Below are positions 27,083 to 35,921 of a stretch of DNA of 64,000 nucleotides, one piece after another. Made by a program: the position numbers and the translations under genes. The stretch comes from Anaerolineales bacterium (lineage in GTDB: Bacteria > Chloroflexota > Anaerolineae > Anaerolineales > UBA4823): NCBI GenBank assembly GCA_016932955.1, contig JAFGBV010000026.1, forward strand, positions 1 through 64,000, written 5' to 3'. Under the pieces are notes generated by a model, which saw only the letters and a program-made list of their open reading frames with translations, was not told the DNA's origin and searched no databases. Numbering within the stretch: the stretch's first letter is position 1; each line of letters begins with the position of its first letter.

Positions 27083-28078
27083 ATGCCGCGCACCGATACC
27101 ATTGTGGATGTTCCCGGAATCCTGGTTGGGCATGCCCAGGATGAAGATGCTCTCACTGGCTGCACCGTGATCCTGTGTAAGGATGGCGCGGTCGGCGGTG
27201 TAGATCAGCGCGGCGGCGCTCCGGGCACGCGTGAAGTCGATGCCCTTCACCCCATGCACCTGGTTCAAAAGGTGCATGGGGTTGTCCTCGCTGGCGGATC
27301 AGCCTTCGGTTTGGACACGGCAAGCGGGGTCATGCGTTACCTGGAGGAACAAGGCGCGGGTTTCGATACCCATGTTGCTCGCGTTCCAATCGTCCCCGCG
27401 GCTATTCTGTTTGACCTGGGCATCGGCCGCGCCGATGTGCGCCCAGACGCTGCAATGGGTTACCAGGCCTGCCTGAATGCTTCTAGCAGCCCTGCTCTGC
27501 AGGGCAACGTTGGCGCTGGGTGCGGCGCGACCGTCGGCAAGATCCTCGGCATGGGGCAAAGCATGAAATCCGGCATCGGTACAGCCAGCCAGGAGATCGG
27601 CGCCGGCGTCATCGTCGGTGCCATCGCCGCGGTGAATGCCTTTGGTGATGTGATCGATCCGGGCAGCGAGCAGATCATCGCCGGCGCTCGCAGCGCTGAG
27701 CTGGGACCCCTGCGTATCGGCAGCGCTGGCTATTTCGCCGACACTATGCAAGTGATGAAGAATATCGTCGGGCGCACTGCTCTCGCCTTTGGCCAGCGCG
27801 GCAATACCGTCATCGGCGTTGTTGCCACCAATGCCAAACTGGATAAGGAGCAGGCAAACAAGGTTGCCCAGATGGCGCATGACGGCTTGGCGCGGACCAT
27901 CCGCCCCGCCCACACGATGCTGGATGGTGATACCATTTTTGCCCTTGCCACCGGTCAGAAAAGCGCCGACGTGAACATTGTCGGCGCCTTTGCGGCTGAG
28001 GTTTTCGCCCAGGCGATTCTGCGTGCTGTGCGCTCAGCGCACTCTGTGGGCAGCCTGCCAGGCTTAGCAGGAGATTGA
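27083..28078 (+). CDS. P1 family peptidase (DmpA/NylC-like Ntn hydrolase)
   Basis: 331 residues, 3 nt after coaBC. The N-terminus VDVPGILVGHAQDEDALTGC and HLVQKVHGVVLAGGSAFGLD are diagnostic for the L-aminopeptidase/D-esterase family. Enzymes of this group are made as inactive precursors that cut themselves; the likely site here is Asn241-Thr242 in GQRGNTVIGVVATNA, with Thr as the new N-terminal nucleophile, as in nylon oligomer hydrolases. It would hydrolyse amide bonds of small peptides or similar compounds. The natural substrate is unknown. It ends the etf-coaBC operon. Confidence 0.88.
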   Translation: MPRTDTIVDVPGILVGHAQDEDALTGCTVILCKDGAVGGVDQRGGAPGTREVDALHPMHLVQKVHGVVLAGGSAFGLDTASGVMRYLEEQGAGFDTHVARVPIVPAAILFDLGIGRADVRPDAAMGYQACLNASSSPALQGNVGAGCGATVGKILGMGQSMKSGIGTASQEIGAGVIVGAIAAVNAFGDVIDPGSEQIIAGARSAELGPLRIGSAGYFADTMQVMKNIVGRTALAFGQRGNTVIGVVATNAKLDKEQANKVAQMAHDGLARTIRPAHTMLDGDTIFALATGQKSADVNIVGAFAAEVFAQAILRAVRSAHSVGSLPGLAGD

Positions 28079-28104
28079 TCCGCCTGGGATGAGTTTAATG
28101 CTGC

Positions 28105-29751
28105 TTACTTCCCCTTAAATCTCTGCAAAACCGCCATTCCTTTTAAAAGCCTCGACTTAGCCCATTTCGCGAGCTTGGTCGAGGTTTTTTCATCTTCTGG
28201 CGCATAGAGCGGATCGCCCAGGATCGTATACAGCGCCTTCTCTACACCATGGGGAATGATATCTCCCGCCATGCCATAACCAATACAGTCGTAACCCACA
28301 AGGTACAGATGATCCAGAGGCGAGATCGGGTCCAGGCGCTGTACCCCACTCTGCCCCAGGCGGTGTGCCATCTCTGCCGTCCAGCCTCCCTGGAAGAACA
28401 TCGGCACCTGCAGTTCAACCGCCTCGTCAAACCCTGGGAACACCTGGCGCAGTTGCCCCAACACGAGGTCCAATTCCTGGCGCAAGTTGTAGGGCGGCTG
28501 CATCGCCCAGAACACATCCAGCGCATGCTTTCCCTTGGGTGCAAGCCCCGGATCGAAAAAGGTTGGCGCATAGCAGTTCAGCGTCCGTTCCCAGCCCATC
28601 GTGTGCAGCAAGGAGTGCTCCGTTCCCAGCAGCGCTTCCTTTGTCCCCAGGATCAATGCCGCGACAACCGCTGGAACCGCGGAACGCAAACGCTGTAGAT
28701 AATCGGCTGGGATGTTTTCTTCCCCCACCAATCCAACCAGCCTGCTCAAACCAGCATTATGCACGACAATGTCTGCAGAGATTTCGCGTCCATCCTCCAG
28801 CACAACCCCGGTCACCTTTGGCCTGGCGCCCTCACCCTTTGCCTGCTCGACCTGGAATCGCTTTACCCGCGTGCGCGTCGCAATCTCACCGCCGTGCTGG
28901 CGCAGAACCTTTTCCAATCCCGCCACGATCGCCGCTGTTCCCCCCGTGGCTGTACCCCATACCGCCATCTGCTCCAGCGCGTCCACGATGGCGCGCTTGG
29001 TCTCCATCGCCGAGAAGTGATCCACCGTTTGCGAGGCAAAACAATAGGTAATGATCGTCTCGACATACTTAATATAGGCCTCGTTACCAGGGAAATACTT
29101 CTCAATATACTCCCTGGCAGTCATATCATCCGGATAATGGACAGAGGGATCATACATCTCCCCCATCCATTGGTACACCTTTGCCATGCCGCGCGCACCG
29201 CCCACTAGGTCGAGTTGCGCTGCATCAGTAGAAGGGTACCGTTTCCCATCCCTGGTCAGTACCCAATGATCGCCGCGGGCTTTGGTATCGTGGATCGTCA
29301 CCCATTCGATCGGGGCGCCCAGCTTGGTGCACAGCCTGCCAATCCGGCTCTTCGGACCCGGGCAAGTCCAGGCAGCCGTGCTGATGGCATAATCTTTATA
29401 GGTCAGATGGGTGTACTTACCGCCCAAAAACAAGAGCTGCTCCAACACCAGCACTTTCTTGCCTGCCCGCGCCAGCCCTGCTGCCGTCATCAACCCGCCA
29501 ATCCCTGCGCCAACCACGATGGCATCGTAACGGTGCAAAAGTGCTACGGGCGGCGCCTCCAGCGCAGGTGCAGAAAAAACGTTATTGGGGCACAGGTAAA
29601 TACAATCTCCGCATTCGATACACGCCTGCGGATCGATGGAGGGCCAGACAGTTTCCTGGATTTCCAAATGGATCGCTTCTGCCGGGCAACCCACCACACA
29701 ATAACTGCATCCCGTACATTTCTGCTTTGCAACTTCGATCGTCGTCGCCAT
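28105..29751 (-). CDS. Ferredoxin-fused CrtI-like FAD oxidoreductase
   Basis: 548 residues; GGAGGAG precedes the ATG. Residues ~10-60 hold two 4Fe-4S motifs, CTGCSYCVVGCP and CIECGDCIYLCP. Residues from ~72 form a phytoene-desaturase-type flavoprotein with AIVVGAGIGGLMTAAGLA and a GGK segment, and end with YLVGYDCIGYGMAGD. The family desaturates, isomerises or saturates isoprenoid chains. The fused ferredoxin implies electron supply or withdrawal by iron-sulfur clusters rather than O2, fitting anaerobic life. It is last in a minus-strand operon with CruF-like and geranylgeranyl-reductase-like genes. Confidence 0.85.
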   Translation of the reverse strand: MATTIEVAKQKCTGCSYCVVGCPAEAIHLEIQETVWPSIDPQACIECGDCIYLCPNNVFSAPALEAPPVALLHRYDAIVVGAGIGGLMTAAGLARAGKKVLVLEQLLFLGGKYTHLTYKDYAISTAAWTCPGPKSRIGRLCTKLGAPIEWVTIHDTKARGDHWVLTRDGKRYPSTDAAQLDLVGGARGMAKVYQWMGEMYDPSVHYPDDMTAREYIEKYFPGNEAYIKYVETIITYCFASQTVDHFSAMETKRAIVDALEQMAVWGTATGGTAAIVAGLEKVLRQHGGEIATRTRVKRFQVEQAKGEGARPKVTGVVLEDGREISADIVVHNAGLSRLVGLVGEENIPADYLQRLRSAVPAVVAALILGTKEALLGTEHSLLHTMGWERTLNCYAPTFFDPGLAPKGKHALDVFWAMQPPYNLRQELDLVLGQLRQVFPGFDEAVELQVPMFFQGGWTAEMAHRLGQSGVQRLDPISPLDHLYLVGYDCIGYGMAGDIIPHGVEKALYTILGDPLYAPEDEKTSTKLAKWAKSRLLKGMAVLQRFKGK

Positions 29752-29801
29752 CTTCTCCTCCGTCTAGCGGTAAAGCATTGATCAATGATGCGGGGAAATC
29801 C

Positions 29802-30665
29802 CTAATCTCCGGGAGCCCAGGCCTTCTCCTTCAGGATATCCACGCCCACATTTGCCAGGCCAATCACCACAAAAGGCCCCATCGCCAGCACGCCGATCAG
29901 CGCCACCTCTGGTCGATCCAGGATGGTGATCGATACGCCAAACGAGGTCAGGAAGAGCGAGATGTACAAGGTCAGCGGCCCATAAAGCGTCAGGCTGGGC
30001 GTGCGCCGCGGCTGGGGGTTACGGTCCGCGATCCAGCGGTAAAGCAGGTTGATCACAAATGCCACCCCCAGCCAGCCGAGGAAGTTCTGGATCGGAACAC
30101 CATTCGCCACATATGGAACGTATGGACCGCCTTCTTCCCAAACCCACCACCCCTGGCTGACCGCAATCGGGTCGATCATCATATCCCATGCTGTGGTTGC
30201 CAGCGCGCCGGCAGCCGCCAGCCAGATCATGGATGATCTCACCCGGGCAATCTTTGGCAGGCCCGCCACCAACGGTGAGAGGATATCTGTCATGCAGAAC
30301 GCGGCGTAGACGATCGGCTCCCAGGCCAGCGCAGCCAGCAACGGCACACCAAACAACTGCACCCCCAGCAACGGCGTATAATGGTAATTTCCAAATACCA
30401 AACCGAAATTCACTCCCAGCGCTTCCGCGGTGAAAGCAATCACGAAAGATAGGCTCAGCATCAGCAGGCTGCGCCGCCAGCCCTTGGTCAGCCAGGCATG
30501 CCAGACGACAAATACCAGCAACGCACCCACATATCCGATCAGGAAACTCACCGTGAAGGGAATCCGCATATCCAGTAGCACATTGAGCACGATTAGAATG
30601 ACTGAAATTACCGTGATAATCAGCAAATAGTAAAACGGGGCGTTTCCATCACGTTCTTTCAACAT
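29802..30665 (-). CDS. CruF-like carotenoid biosynthesis membrane protein
   Basis: 287 residues from the ATG at 30665, which has GGAGG 5 nt upstream; an ATG at 30677 would lie before that site. About seven transmembrane helices are seen. The family signature of the CruF/DUF422 group is visible: AEALGVNFGLVFGNYHYTPLLG, a segment shared with carotenoid 1',2'-hydratases and C50 cyclase-like proteins, plus WEPIVYAAF and AWDMMIDP (Asp-rich site). It probably modifies the end of a carotenoid or a related isoprenoid. The neighbours on both sides are isoprenoid-type flavoproteins. Confidence 0.75.
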   Translation of the reverse strand: MLKERDGNAPFYYLLIITVISVILIVLNVLLDMRIPFTVSFLIGYVGALLVFVVWHAWLTKGWRRSLLMLSLSFVIAFTAEALGVNFGLVFGNYHYTPLLGVQLFGVPLLAALAWEPIVYAAFCMTDILSPLVAGLPKIARVRSSMIWLAAAGALATTAWDMMIDPIAVSQGWWVWEEGGPYVPYVANGVPIQNFLGWLGVAFVINLLYRWIADRNPQPRRTPSLTLYGPLTLYISLFLTSFGVSITILDRPEVALIGVLAMGPFVVIGLANVGVDILKEKAWAPGD

Positions 30666-30713
30666 CTTCTCCTCCATCCAATACTTTATCTCATCCTTAC
30701 CAATCTTGTGATC

Positions 30714-31877
30714 TTATCCAGGCCTCGTCAGCAGCGCCTCCGCCAGAATTAGCGGAGACCCGACCAATAATTGGGTTGTCATCTGCGCCAGCGTCAGGTT
30801 GCCGCGCAGCGCCGAGAAAACCGCCCCCTGCATCGAGCGGCTGCGACTGATCAGCCACGAGCAAACACCTGGCAAGAGATATACCAATTCCGAGAAAATA
30901 TCTGCATAAACCAATTGGGTTGTGATCGCCTGATGCACCAAGCGGGTGTAATTGCCTAATTCGAAGCAGCCCTTTTGCAACGCCGTAAACATCACCTCGG
31001 CTGCCAGGCGCGCGCTAACCAGCGCGTAGTAAATCCCTTCTCCTAACCAGGGGTCTGCCAGGTTCGCCGCATCGCCCACCAGCAGGCTGCGCCCTTTATG
31101 CAGCGTCTCGCGCGTGCTCCCCAGCGGGATATGGTGCCCCTGCAAATGCAGCACGCGGTGTTGCCGCAAGGTCGGCTGGCTGGCGATGAAGCGCTCTAGT
31201 TGCTGGCGCAAGCCAGGAGACTTTCTTGGCCAGGATTGAAATACCCCTGCTGAAAGATGGTCCCGCTTGGGGAAAATCCAGCCATAACCATGGGATAGCG
31301 CGCCGAAGTCAAATGTGGCGTATGCACCTTGCTTTTCCATGCCAGAAGGCGGAATCTCCAACTCAGCCTCAATAGCAACCCCCACGGGTCGTTTCGTCAG
31401 CAGGCCCAGGCAACGGGCAACAATGCTGTTCACCCCATCGGCACCCGCCAGCATTCGCGCCGCATATTCCTTGTCCGCTACCTGTACCAGTACACGGCCT
31501 TCTTCTTGCCGTACACCGGTCACTATCTCTCCCTCCAGCAGCTTGGCGCCTGCCTGTACTGCCTGCTGCACCAGGAAATGATCAAAACGGTCGCGCATCA
31601 CCAGCCAGGCAATCGGCCAGCCGGTTTCAACCCGCATCCACTCCTCGCCGCGGTAGGTCAAGATGCCCCCCACCGCACAGTTTTCAATCACCGGGCTGGC
31701 ATCAAATGGCAGATTTTGCAATGCTTTTAAGGTCACCCCTCCACCGCAGGTCTTATAGCGAGGCAGCCTTTCCTTTTCCAGGATCAGCACTTGCAAGCCG
31801 CGCCTTGCCAGCAGGTAAGCCAATACAGCTCCTGCTGGTCCTGCGCCAACCACGATCACATCATAGATGCCGCTCAA
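30714..31877 (-). CDS. Geranylgeranyl reductase family FAD protein
   Basis: 387 residues from a TTG with GAGGTGG upstream. The FAD-binding motif YDVIVVGAGPAGAVLAYLLA and the family mark LPRYKTCGGG are clear, followed by the second motif LLVGDAANLADPWLGEGIYYA. Family members saturate the prenyl chains of archaeal-type lipids, chlorophyll or menaquinone. With CrtI-like and CruF-like partners, it may reduce a carotenoid or quinone side chain here; that is inference. The start overlaps the stop of the S9 peptidase gene by 17 nt, so the two are translated from one mRNA. Confidence 0.85.
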   Translation of the reverse strand: MSGIYDVIVVGAGPAGAVLAYLLARRGLQVLILEKERLPRYKTCGGGVTLKALQNLPFDASPVIENCAVGGILTYRGEEWMRVETGWPIAWLVMRDRFDHFLVQQAVQAGAKLLEGEIVTGVRQEEGRVLVQVADKEYAARMLAGADGVNSIVARCLGLLTKRPVGVAIEAELEIPPSGMEKQGAYATFDFGALSHGYGWIFPKRDHLSAGVFQSWPRKSPGLRQQLERFIASQPTLRQHRVLHLQGHHIPLGSTRETLHKGRSLLVGDAANLADPWLGEGIYYALVSARLAAEVMFTALQKGCFELGNYTRLVHQAITTQLVYADIFSELVYLLPGVCSWLISRSRSMQGAVFSALRGNLTLAQMTTQLLVGSPLILAEALLTRPG

Positions 31878-33867
31878 ACCACCTCAATATATGATTCAAC
31901 CTCGCAATACGGCGGTCGGTGCGCCCGATGCGCGATAAGCCGTGCGGCTCATCTGGGAAGCGCACCATCTCCGATTCGACGCCCAGGCTCTTCAGCGCCA
32001 CAAAGACCTGCTCGCCCTGCTCGATCGGGCAGCGCAAGTCAAACTCATTGTGGATCACCAGCGTGGGTGTTTTGGCATTCCCAATGTATTTGATCGGGGA
32101 ATGATCCCAAGATTTTTGAAAATCCTCGTAAGGCGGCTTGTTGTTCAAAGTCTGCTGGAAGACCCAGTTCATGTCACTGGAACCCCACATGCTGATGAAA
32201 TTGCTTACACAGCGCTGTGTCACTGCCGCCTTGAAGCGCTGGGTATGCCCGATGATCCACACCGTCATATAACCGCCATAACTGCCGCCGGTCACCCCCA
32301 TCCGCCTCGGGTCGATATAGGGCTGCTTTTCCATCCAATCCGCCCAGGCCATCAAGTCCCAGTAGTCCGCATCGCCCCAACCGCCCCAGATCGCCCCGGC
32401 ATGCTCCTCGCCATAGCCCCTGCCCCCGCGCGGGTTGCAGAAATAGACCACGAAGCCATGCGCTGCCAGGTAGTAAAACTCGTGCATGAAGAACTCCCCG
32501 TACTGCGTCCAAGGGCCGCCGTGGATTTCCATGATCGAAGGGTACTTCTTCGCCGGGTCAAAGTCCGGCGGCTTGACGATCCACCCTTGCAGATCGTTGC
32601 CATCCGGCCCCTTGAACCACACTTCTTCCACCTGCCCCAGGTCGATCTTCTGCAGCAGGCCCTGGTTCAGGCGCGTGAGCTGGTGCGCATTCTTTCCCGC
32701 CAGGTCGCGTACGAAAACCTGCGCCGGATCATCCATCCTGCCATAGAAATATCCCAGGCGAGTCTGCGCCCGGTCAAAACTATACGATCCAACCACCCCG
32801 CCTTCGCCGACCACAGTTTGCAGATCATTCCCGCTCACATCGACACTCATCAGGGTTGAACTGCCATGCACCATCACTGGGAAATAGATCCGCTGCCCAT
32901 CCAGCGACCATATTGGCGGCAAGAGCTCCGCCGTACCCATATCGTTGATCACCCCGGCATGCACCTCAAAATCATACTTGCCGGTCAGGTTGCGAGCTGG
33001 CTGAGAGCCATCCACTGCAGCAATCCATAGGTTGGTGTTGCGATACCACTCTCCCTCGCCTTCCTGGGCATAATAGGCGATCCATTTGCCGTCTGGTGAG
33101 AAAGCCGGGTGATGCTTGCCGCCCACCGGCGTGGGAACTTTAGAGAAAACCTCGCCGCCGGCTGGCATTATATAAAGATCCACCAGATCTGGGTGAAAAT
33201 CTGGGTCTGCGCTGCGGTTCGAGATGAAAGCGATCCATTTTCCATCTACAGACCAGCATGGATTCTCCTCATCATAAACGGCGTGATCCGTGAGCTGCAT
33301 GCCTTTCCCTGTGTGCGCATCCACCACCCAGATATGTGCGCGCTCGTGCGGCAGGTAGCCATAGCCATCCAGCTTATAAAAAACCCGGCTGATGTGGCGC
33401 GACACAACGCCTAACTTCTTCTTCTCATCATCCTTCTGCCGCTCGATCTGTTCCGCGTCCAGCTTGCGCACTGTGCACAGCAACCGTTTGCCATCCGGTG
33501 ACCAAGAAAGGTCACTGATTTCCCCATCGATCCCTGTCAGGCAGTGCGCCTCGCCCCCGTGGAAGGGGATGAGGTAGACTTGCGGCGGCTTCTCCGCGTT
33601 GCCCCGGTTGGATAAAAACGCGATCTGGCTGCCATCTGGCGACCAGCACGGTGATCTATCGCTCTGCTTTCCCACGGTGAACTGTCGCGCCTCCCCGCCC
33701 TCCGTCGGCGCCACCCATAGATTAATATATTTCTTCTCCGTTTTACGCTCAACGCGCTGGACGGGGTAAACAATGTGCTTCCCATCTGGCGAAATACGCA
33801 CGCCGGAGATCAGGTTGAACTGATAGAGATCTTCGGCGGTGAGCTTTCGTTTCGTCTTTGCAGGCAT
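31861..33867 (-). CDS. S9 family (prolyl oligopeptidase-like) serine peptidase
   Basis: 668 residues from the ATG at 33867, chosen because GGAGGAG precedes it. The N-terminal ~390 residues are a beta-propeller with repeated SPDG/WSPDG motifs (ISPDGKHIV, WSPDGSQIAFLSN, FSPDGKWIAYYA). The C-terminal domain is an alpha/beta hydrolase with nucleophile motif GGSYGG, Asp in HNEFDLRCP and His in DEPHGLS. It cleaves short peptides or acylated residues in the cytoplasm (acylaminoacyl-peptidase group). No signal peptide. It is the first gene of the isoprenoid-type operon, perhaps by chance. Confidence 0.93.
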   Translation of the reverse strand: MPAKTKRKLTAEDLYQFNLISGVRISPDGKHIVYPVQRVERKTEKKYINLWVAPTEGGEARQFTVGKQSDRSPCWSPDGSQIAFLSNRGNAEKPPQVYLIPFHGGEAHCLTGIDGEISDLSWSPDGKRLLCTVRKLDAEQIERQKDDEKKKLGVVSRHISRVFYKLDGYGYLPHERAHIWVVDAHTGKGMQLTDHAVYDEENPCWSVDGKWIAFISNRSADPDFHPDLVDLYIMPAGGEVFSKVPTPVGGKHHPAFSPDGKWIAYYAQEGEGEWYRNTNLWIAAVDGSQPARNLTGKYDFEVHAGVINDMGTAELLPPIWSLDGQRIYFPVMVHGSSTLMSVDVSGNDLQTVVGEGGVVGSYSFDRAQTRLGYFYGRMDDPAQVFVRDLAGKNAHQLTRLNQGLLQKIDLGQVEEVWFKGPDGNDLQGWIVKPPDFDPAKKYPSIMEIHGGPWTQYGEFFMHEFYYLAAHGFVVYFCNPRGGRGYGEEHAGAIWGGWGDADYWDLMAWADWMEKQPYIDPRRMGVTGGSYGGYMTVWIIGHTQRFKAAVTQRCVSNFISMWGSSDMNWVFQQTLNNKPPYEDFQKSWDHSPIKYIGNAKTPTLVIHNEFDLRCPIEQGEQVFVALKSLGVESEMVRFPDEPHGLSRIGRTDRRIARLNHILRWFERHL

Positions 33868-34013
33868 GAAACTCCTCCCGTTTTCGGTTTTGTGTGATCC
33901 CCATAATTTTAGCACCTCTCAGAGCGCTGTACATCCTTTTCGCAAGGCTTTCTTTCACGAAGTGCAACTCTTCTTCCGCGACTGCGTATATAAAAGTGAC
34001 TCAGTAACAAAAC

Positions 34014-34047
34014 CACCCATCCGGGTGGATAGAGATTAGATTGGAGG
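34014..34047 (+). promoter_or_regulatory. 5' hairpin and ribosome binding site of the small hydrophobic gene
   Basis: CCACCC (34014-34019) and GGGTGG (34024-34029) form a perfect 6-bp stem with a 4-nt loop. GGAGG at 34043-34047 is 5 nt before the ATG at 34053. A TATAAA-type -10 lies near 33990. The hairpin could stabilise the mRNA or modulate translation of the gene. Confidence 0.4.
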
Positions 34048-34052
34048 AAGTC

Positions 34053-34253
34053 ATGGGTATCCTGGAAACAATTTTAGGCATCATTGGTGGCATTATTGGG
34101 TTGATATTCGGTGTCATTGGCGGCATCATCGGCCTGGTGGTAGGCATCCTGGGCGCCATTTTTGGCATCGTTGTGGCTATCCTGGCTATCATTGGCGTCG
34201 TCGCGTTGTTGGTGATTGCCCCCATCGCCATCATCCTGGCAATCATCTTCTAG
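34053..34253 (+). CDS. Small hydrophobic glycine-zipper protein
   Basis: 66 residues, almost entirely Ile, Leu, Val, Gly and Ala, with a strong ribosome binding site. A repeated unit such as GIIGGIIGL and GVIGGIIGL recurs about every 11 residues, and only one acidic residue lies near the start. It should form one or two membrane helices packed through glycine faces. Possible roles include an oligomeric membrane plug, a toxin-like peptide or a membrane-stress protein; none is supported directly. It has its own promoter region and a terminator right after it, which argues for a real, free-standing gene. Confidence 0.65.
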   Translation: MGILETILGIIGGIIGLIFGVIGGIIGLVVGILGAIFGIVVAILAIIGVVALLVIAPIAIILAIIF

Positions 34254-34263
34254 CAAGTTCCGA

Positions 34264-34307
34264 AAACGAATGTGATGCGGTGCCCAAGTGCCGCATCATA
34301 TTCGTTT
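34264..34307. terminator. Terminator hairpin between convergent genes
   Basis: A 17-bp stem with one G-U type mismatch pairs 34264-34280 with 34291-34307 around a 10-nt loop. It lies between two convergent stops. On the minus strand the arm is followed by the short T-tract TTTTCGG, so it best terminates the amylase gene; for the + strand it acts as a hairpin with a weak TTTAAT tail. Confidence 0.75.
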
Positions 34308-34339
34308 AATCCCTCGCAGATCATTTTTGCTGATGGATG

Positions 34340-35662
34340 CTAATCCAGAATTGCGCTTTGATATGGCTTATATTTCAGGTCTCTGCCCAGACGCAGGATC
34401 AGCGCACTTTCCGGTAAATCAATTTTCCCATCCTTTACATGAATAACGGAGCCGGATATAAAATCGGCATAGTCACCGTCGGGTATTTTCACAGCGACCT
34501 TTTTCTTGATTCCGTTCACATTAAAGATCCCCAGCAAGTTAGAGCCTGGGTATAACCAGGCAGCCTGGATCGCCGAACTGCCTTCTAGCAATGCGAACTT
34601 TCCCCCCACGACCGCCGGGTCTTTCTTCAGCCGCGCCAGACGGGTGAGGTATGGCTGAAGCGAATAATCTGCCCAGGAGATCTTATCAATATCGAATAGA
34701 GAGGGGGTATGATCGGCTTCGGACTCCTGCCCGCCATAAATCAGGAAGGGTCCCTTGTTGAACGCTGCAAAAGCCGTCCATGCCAGTGCTTGCGCCCGGC
34801 TGGGCGCCAGGTGCATGATGCGCTGCTGATCGTGATTCTCCACACAGCGCATCTTGAGATAATTTTCCGGATAGATGCAATCCTGAAACGAGAGCATGTC
34901 CAGGTAGCGCGTTAGCGGAAATCTGCCCTGCACTGCTTTGATAAAAACAGGCCAGATATCGTAATCATAGGTCCAATCGAAAGCAGCATAAACTTCACTA
35001 TCCGATAAGGTGGGCAGCCCCTTGAAACGGCGCTCCGAGATAAAAGAGCCATGCACCGATTCAGCCAGCCAGATCACCCCCGGCTTCACCGCTGCTACCG
35101 CTGCGCGTGCCTGCAGCCAGAATTCCTGCGGCAGCAGCGAGGCAACATCGCAACGAAAGCCATCCACACCGAATTCTGCCCAACCCTTTAGTGTCTCAAT
35201 CAGGTAGGCGGTCAGTTCGGGGTGAGGATGCTTTAGGTCAATCACATCTGACCAATCGGGGACGGTTGTGACTGGACGGCCTTGTGCATCCTGGTGGAAA
35301 TACTCGGGGTGCTCCGCCACCAGCACAGAGTCGTGTGCGGTGTGATTGTAGACCACATCGATCATCACCTTCATGCCCAAGGCATGCGCCTTCTGGATCA
35401 GGTGCGCAAAATCCTGGCGCGTGCCATATTCCGGATTGACCTCGCGATAGTCTCGGATTGAATACGGGCATCCCAGGCTACCTTTCTTGTTCTTCACCCC
35501 GATTGGATGGATGGGCATGAACCAGACCACATCCACCCCTATCGAGGCAATGCGGGGCAGGTCTGCTTCAACATCGGTAAATGTGCCATTTGGGCCGTGG
35601 TTGCGCACATAGATCTCATAGACCACCATGTTGCCCAGGCTTTTCGGTGTGTCGTGTGCCAT
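34340..35662 (-). CDS. GH13 alpha-amylase family protein
   Basis: 440 residues, no signal peptide, so cytoplasmic. The four GH13 regions are present: DVVYNHTA (I), GFRCDVASL with the Asp nucleophile (II), WLAES with the acid/base Glu (III) and VENHDQQR (IV). The N-terminus goes straight into the barrel (VVYEIYVRNHGPNGTFTDV). The C-terminal ~80 residues form the beta domain. It should cleave or transfer alpha-glucans or maltooligosaccharides from storage or uptake. The precise specificity cannot be deduced. It is a single-gene unit with its own terminator. Confidence 0.93.
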   Translation of the reverse strand: MAHDTPKSLGNMVVYEIYVRNHGPNGTFTDVEADLPRIASIGVDVVWFMPIHPIGVKNKKGSLGCPYSIRDYREVNPEYGTRQDFAHLIQKAHALGMKVMIDVVYNHTAHDSVLVAEHPEYFHQDAQGRPVTTVPDWSDVIDLKHPHPELTAYLIETLKGWAEFGVDGFRCDVASLLPQEFWLQARAAVAAVKPGVIWLAESVHGSFISERRFKGLPTLSDSEVYAAFDWTYDYDIWPVFIKAVQGRFPLTRYLDMLSFQDCIYPENYLKMRCVENHDQQRIMHLAPSRAQALAWTAFAAFNKGPFLIYGGQESEADHTPSLFDIDKISWADYSLQPYLTRLARLKKDPAVVGGKFALLEGSSAIQAAWLYPGSNLLGIFNVNGIKKKVAVKIPDGDYADFISGSVIHVKDGKIDLPESALILRLGRDLKYKPYQSAILD

Positions 35663-35873
35663 TCTAAATCCCTTCCCTTCTACTGTAAGATGTCCCTAGA
35701 AGCATATTACCCGTCAGTTTGGGATAAGTAGGACTGGCAATAATGCCCACTTTTCCACCATCCCGACCCCCCGTTATTGTACCATTCCCGTGACACTCAT
35801 TCTCATCGGTTCCATAAGAAGGGTGCACGAAAAGGTGGTTCGTGTGGGCAGATCTATGAACCTCATTTTTTCC

Positions 35874-35902
35874 TTGCATTAGAACATATGTTCGGGTATA
35901 AT
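35874..35902 (+). promoter_or_regulatory. Promoter with LexA/DinR-type box
   Basis: TTGCAT (35874-35879) and TATAAT (35897-35902) are 17 bp apart. The spacer contains the perfect 12-bp palindrome GAACATATGTTC (35882-35893), which matches the GAAC-N4-GTTC core of the Gram-positive-type LexA box. A bound repressor would block RNA polymerase. The transcript covers a VOC protein gene and tag, a DNA repair gene. The -35 is weak. An 8-base core is expected about once by chance in 64 kb, so location is the main argument. Confidence 0.7.
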
Positions 35903-35921
35903 AGAATCAGTGAGGTGAACG

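Noticed and set aside
28365..29051. Long open frame opposite the ferredoxin-CrtI gene
   Set aside because: It is Pro/Ser/Arg-rich with no domain and is explained by the high GC codon pattern of the real gene on the other strand.
31942..32859. 305-codon open frame opposite the S9 peptidase
   Set aside because: The opposite strand carries all catalytic motifs of the peptidase; the frame has no family signature or start signal.
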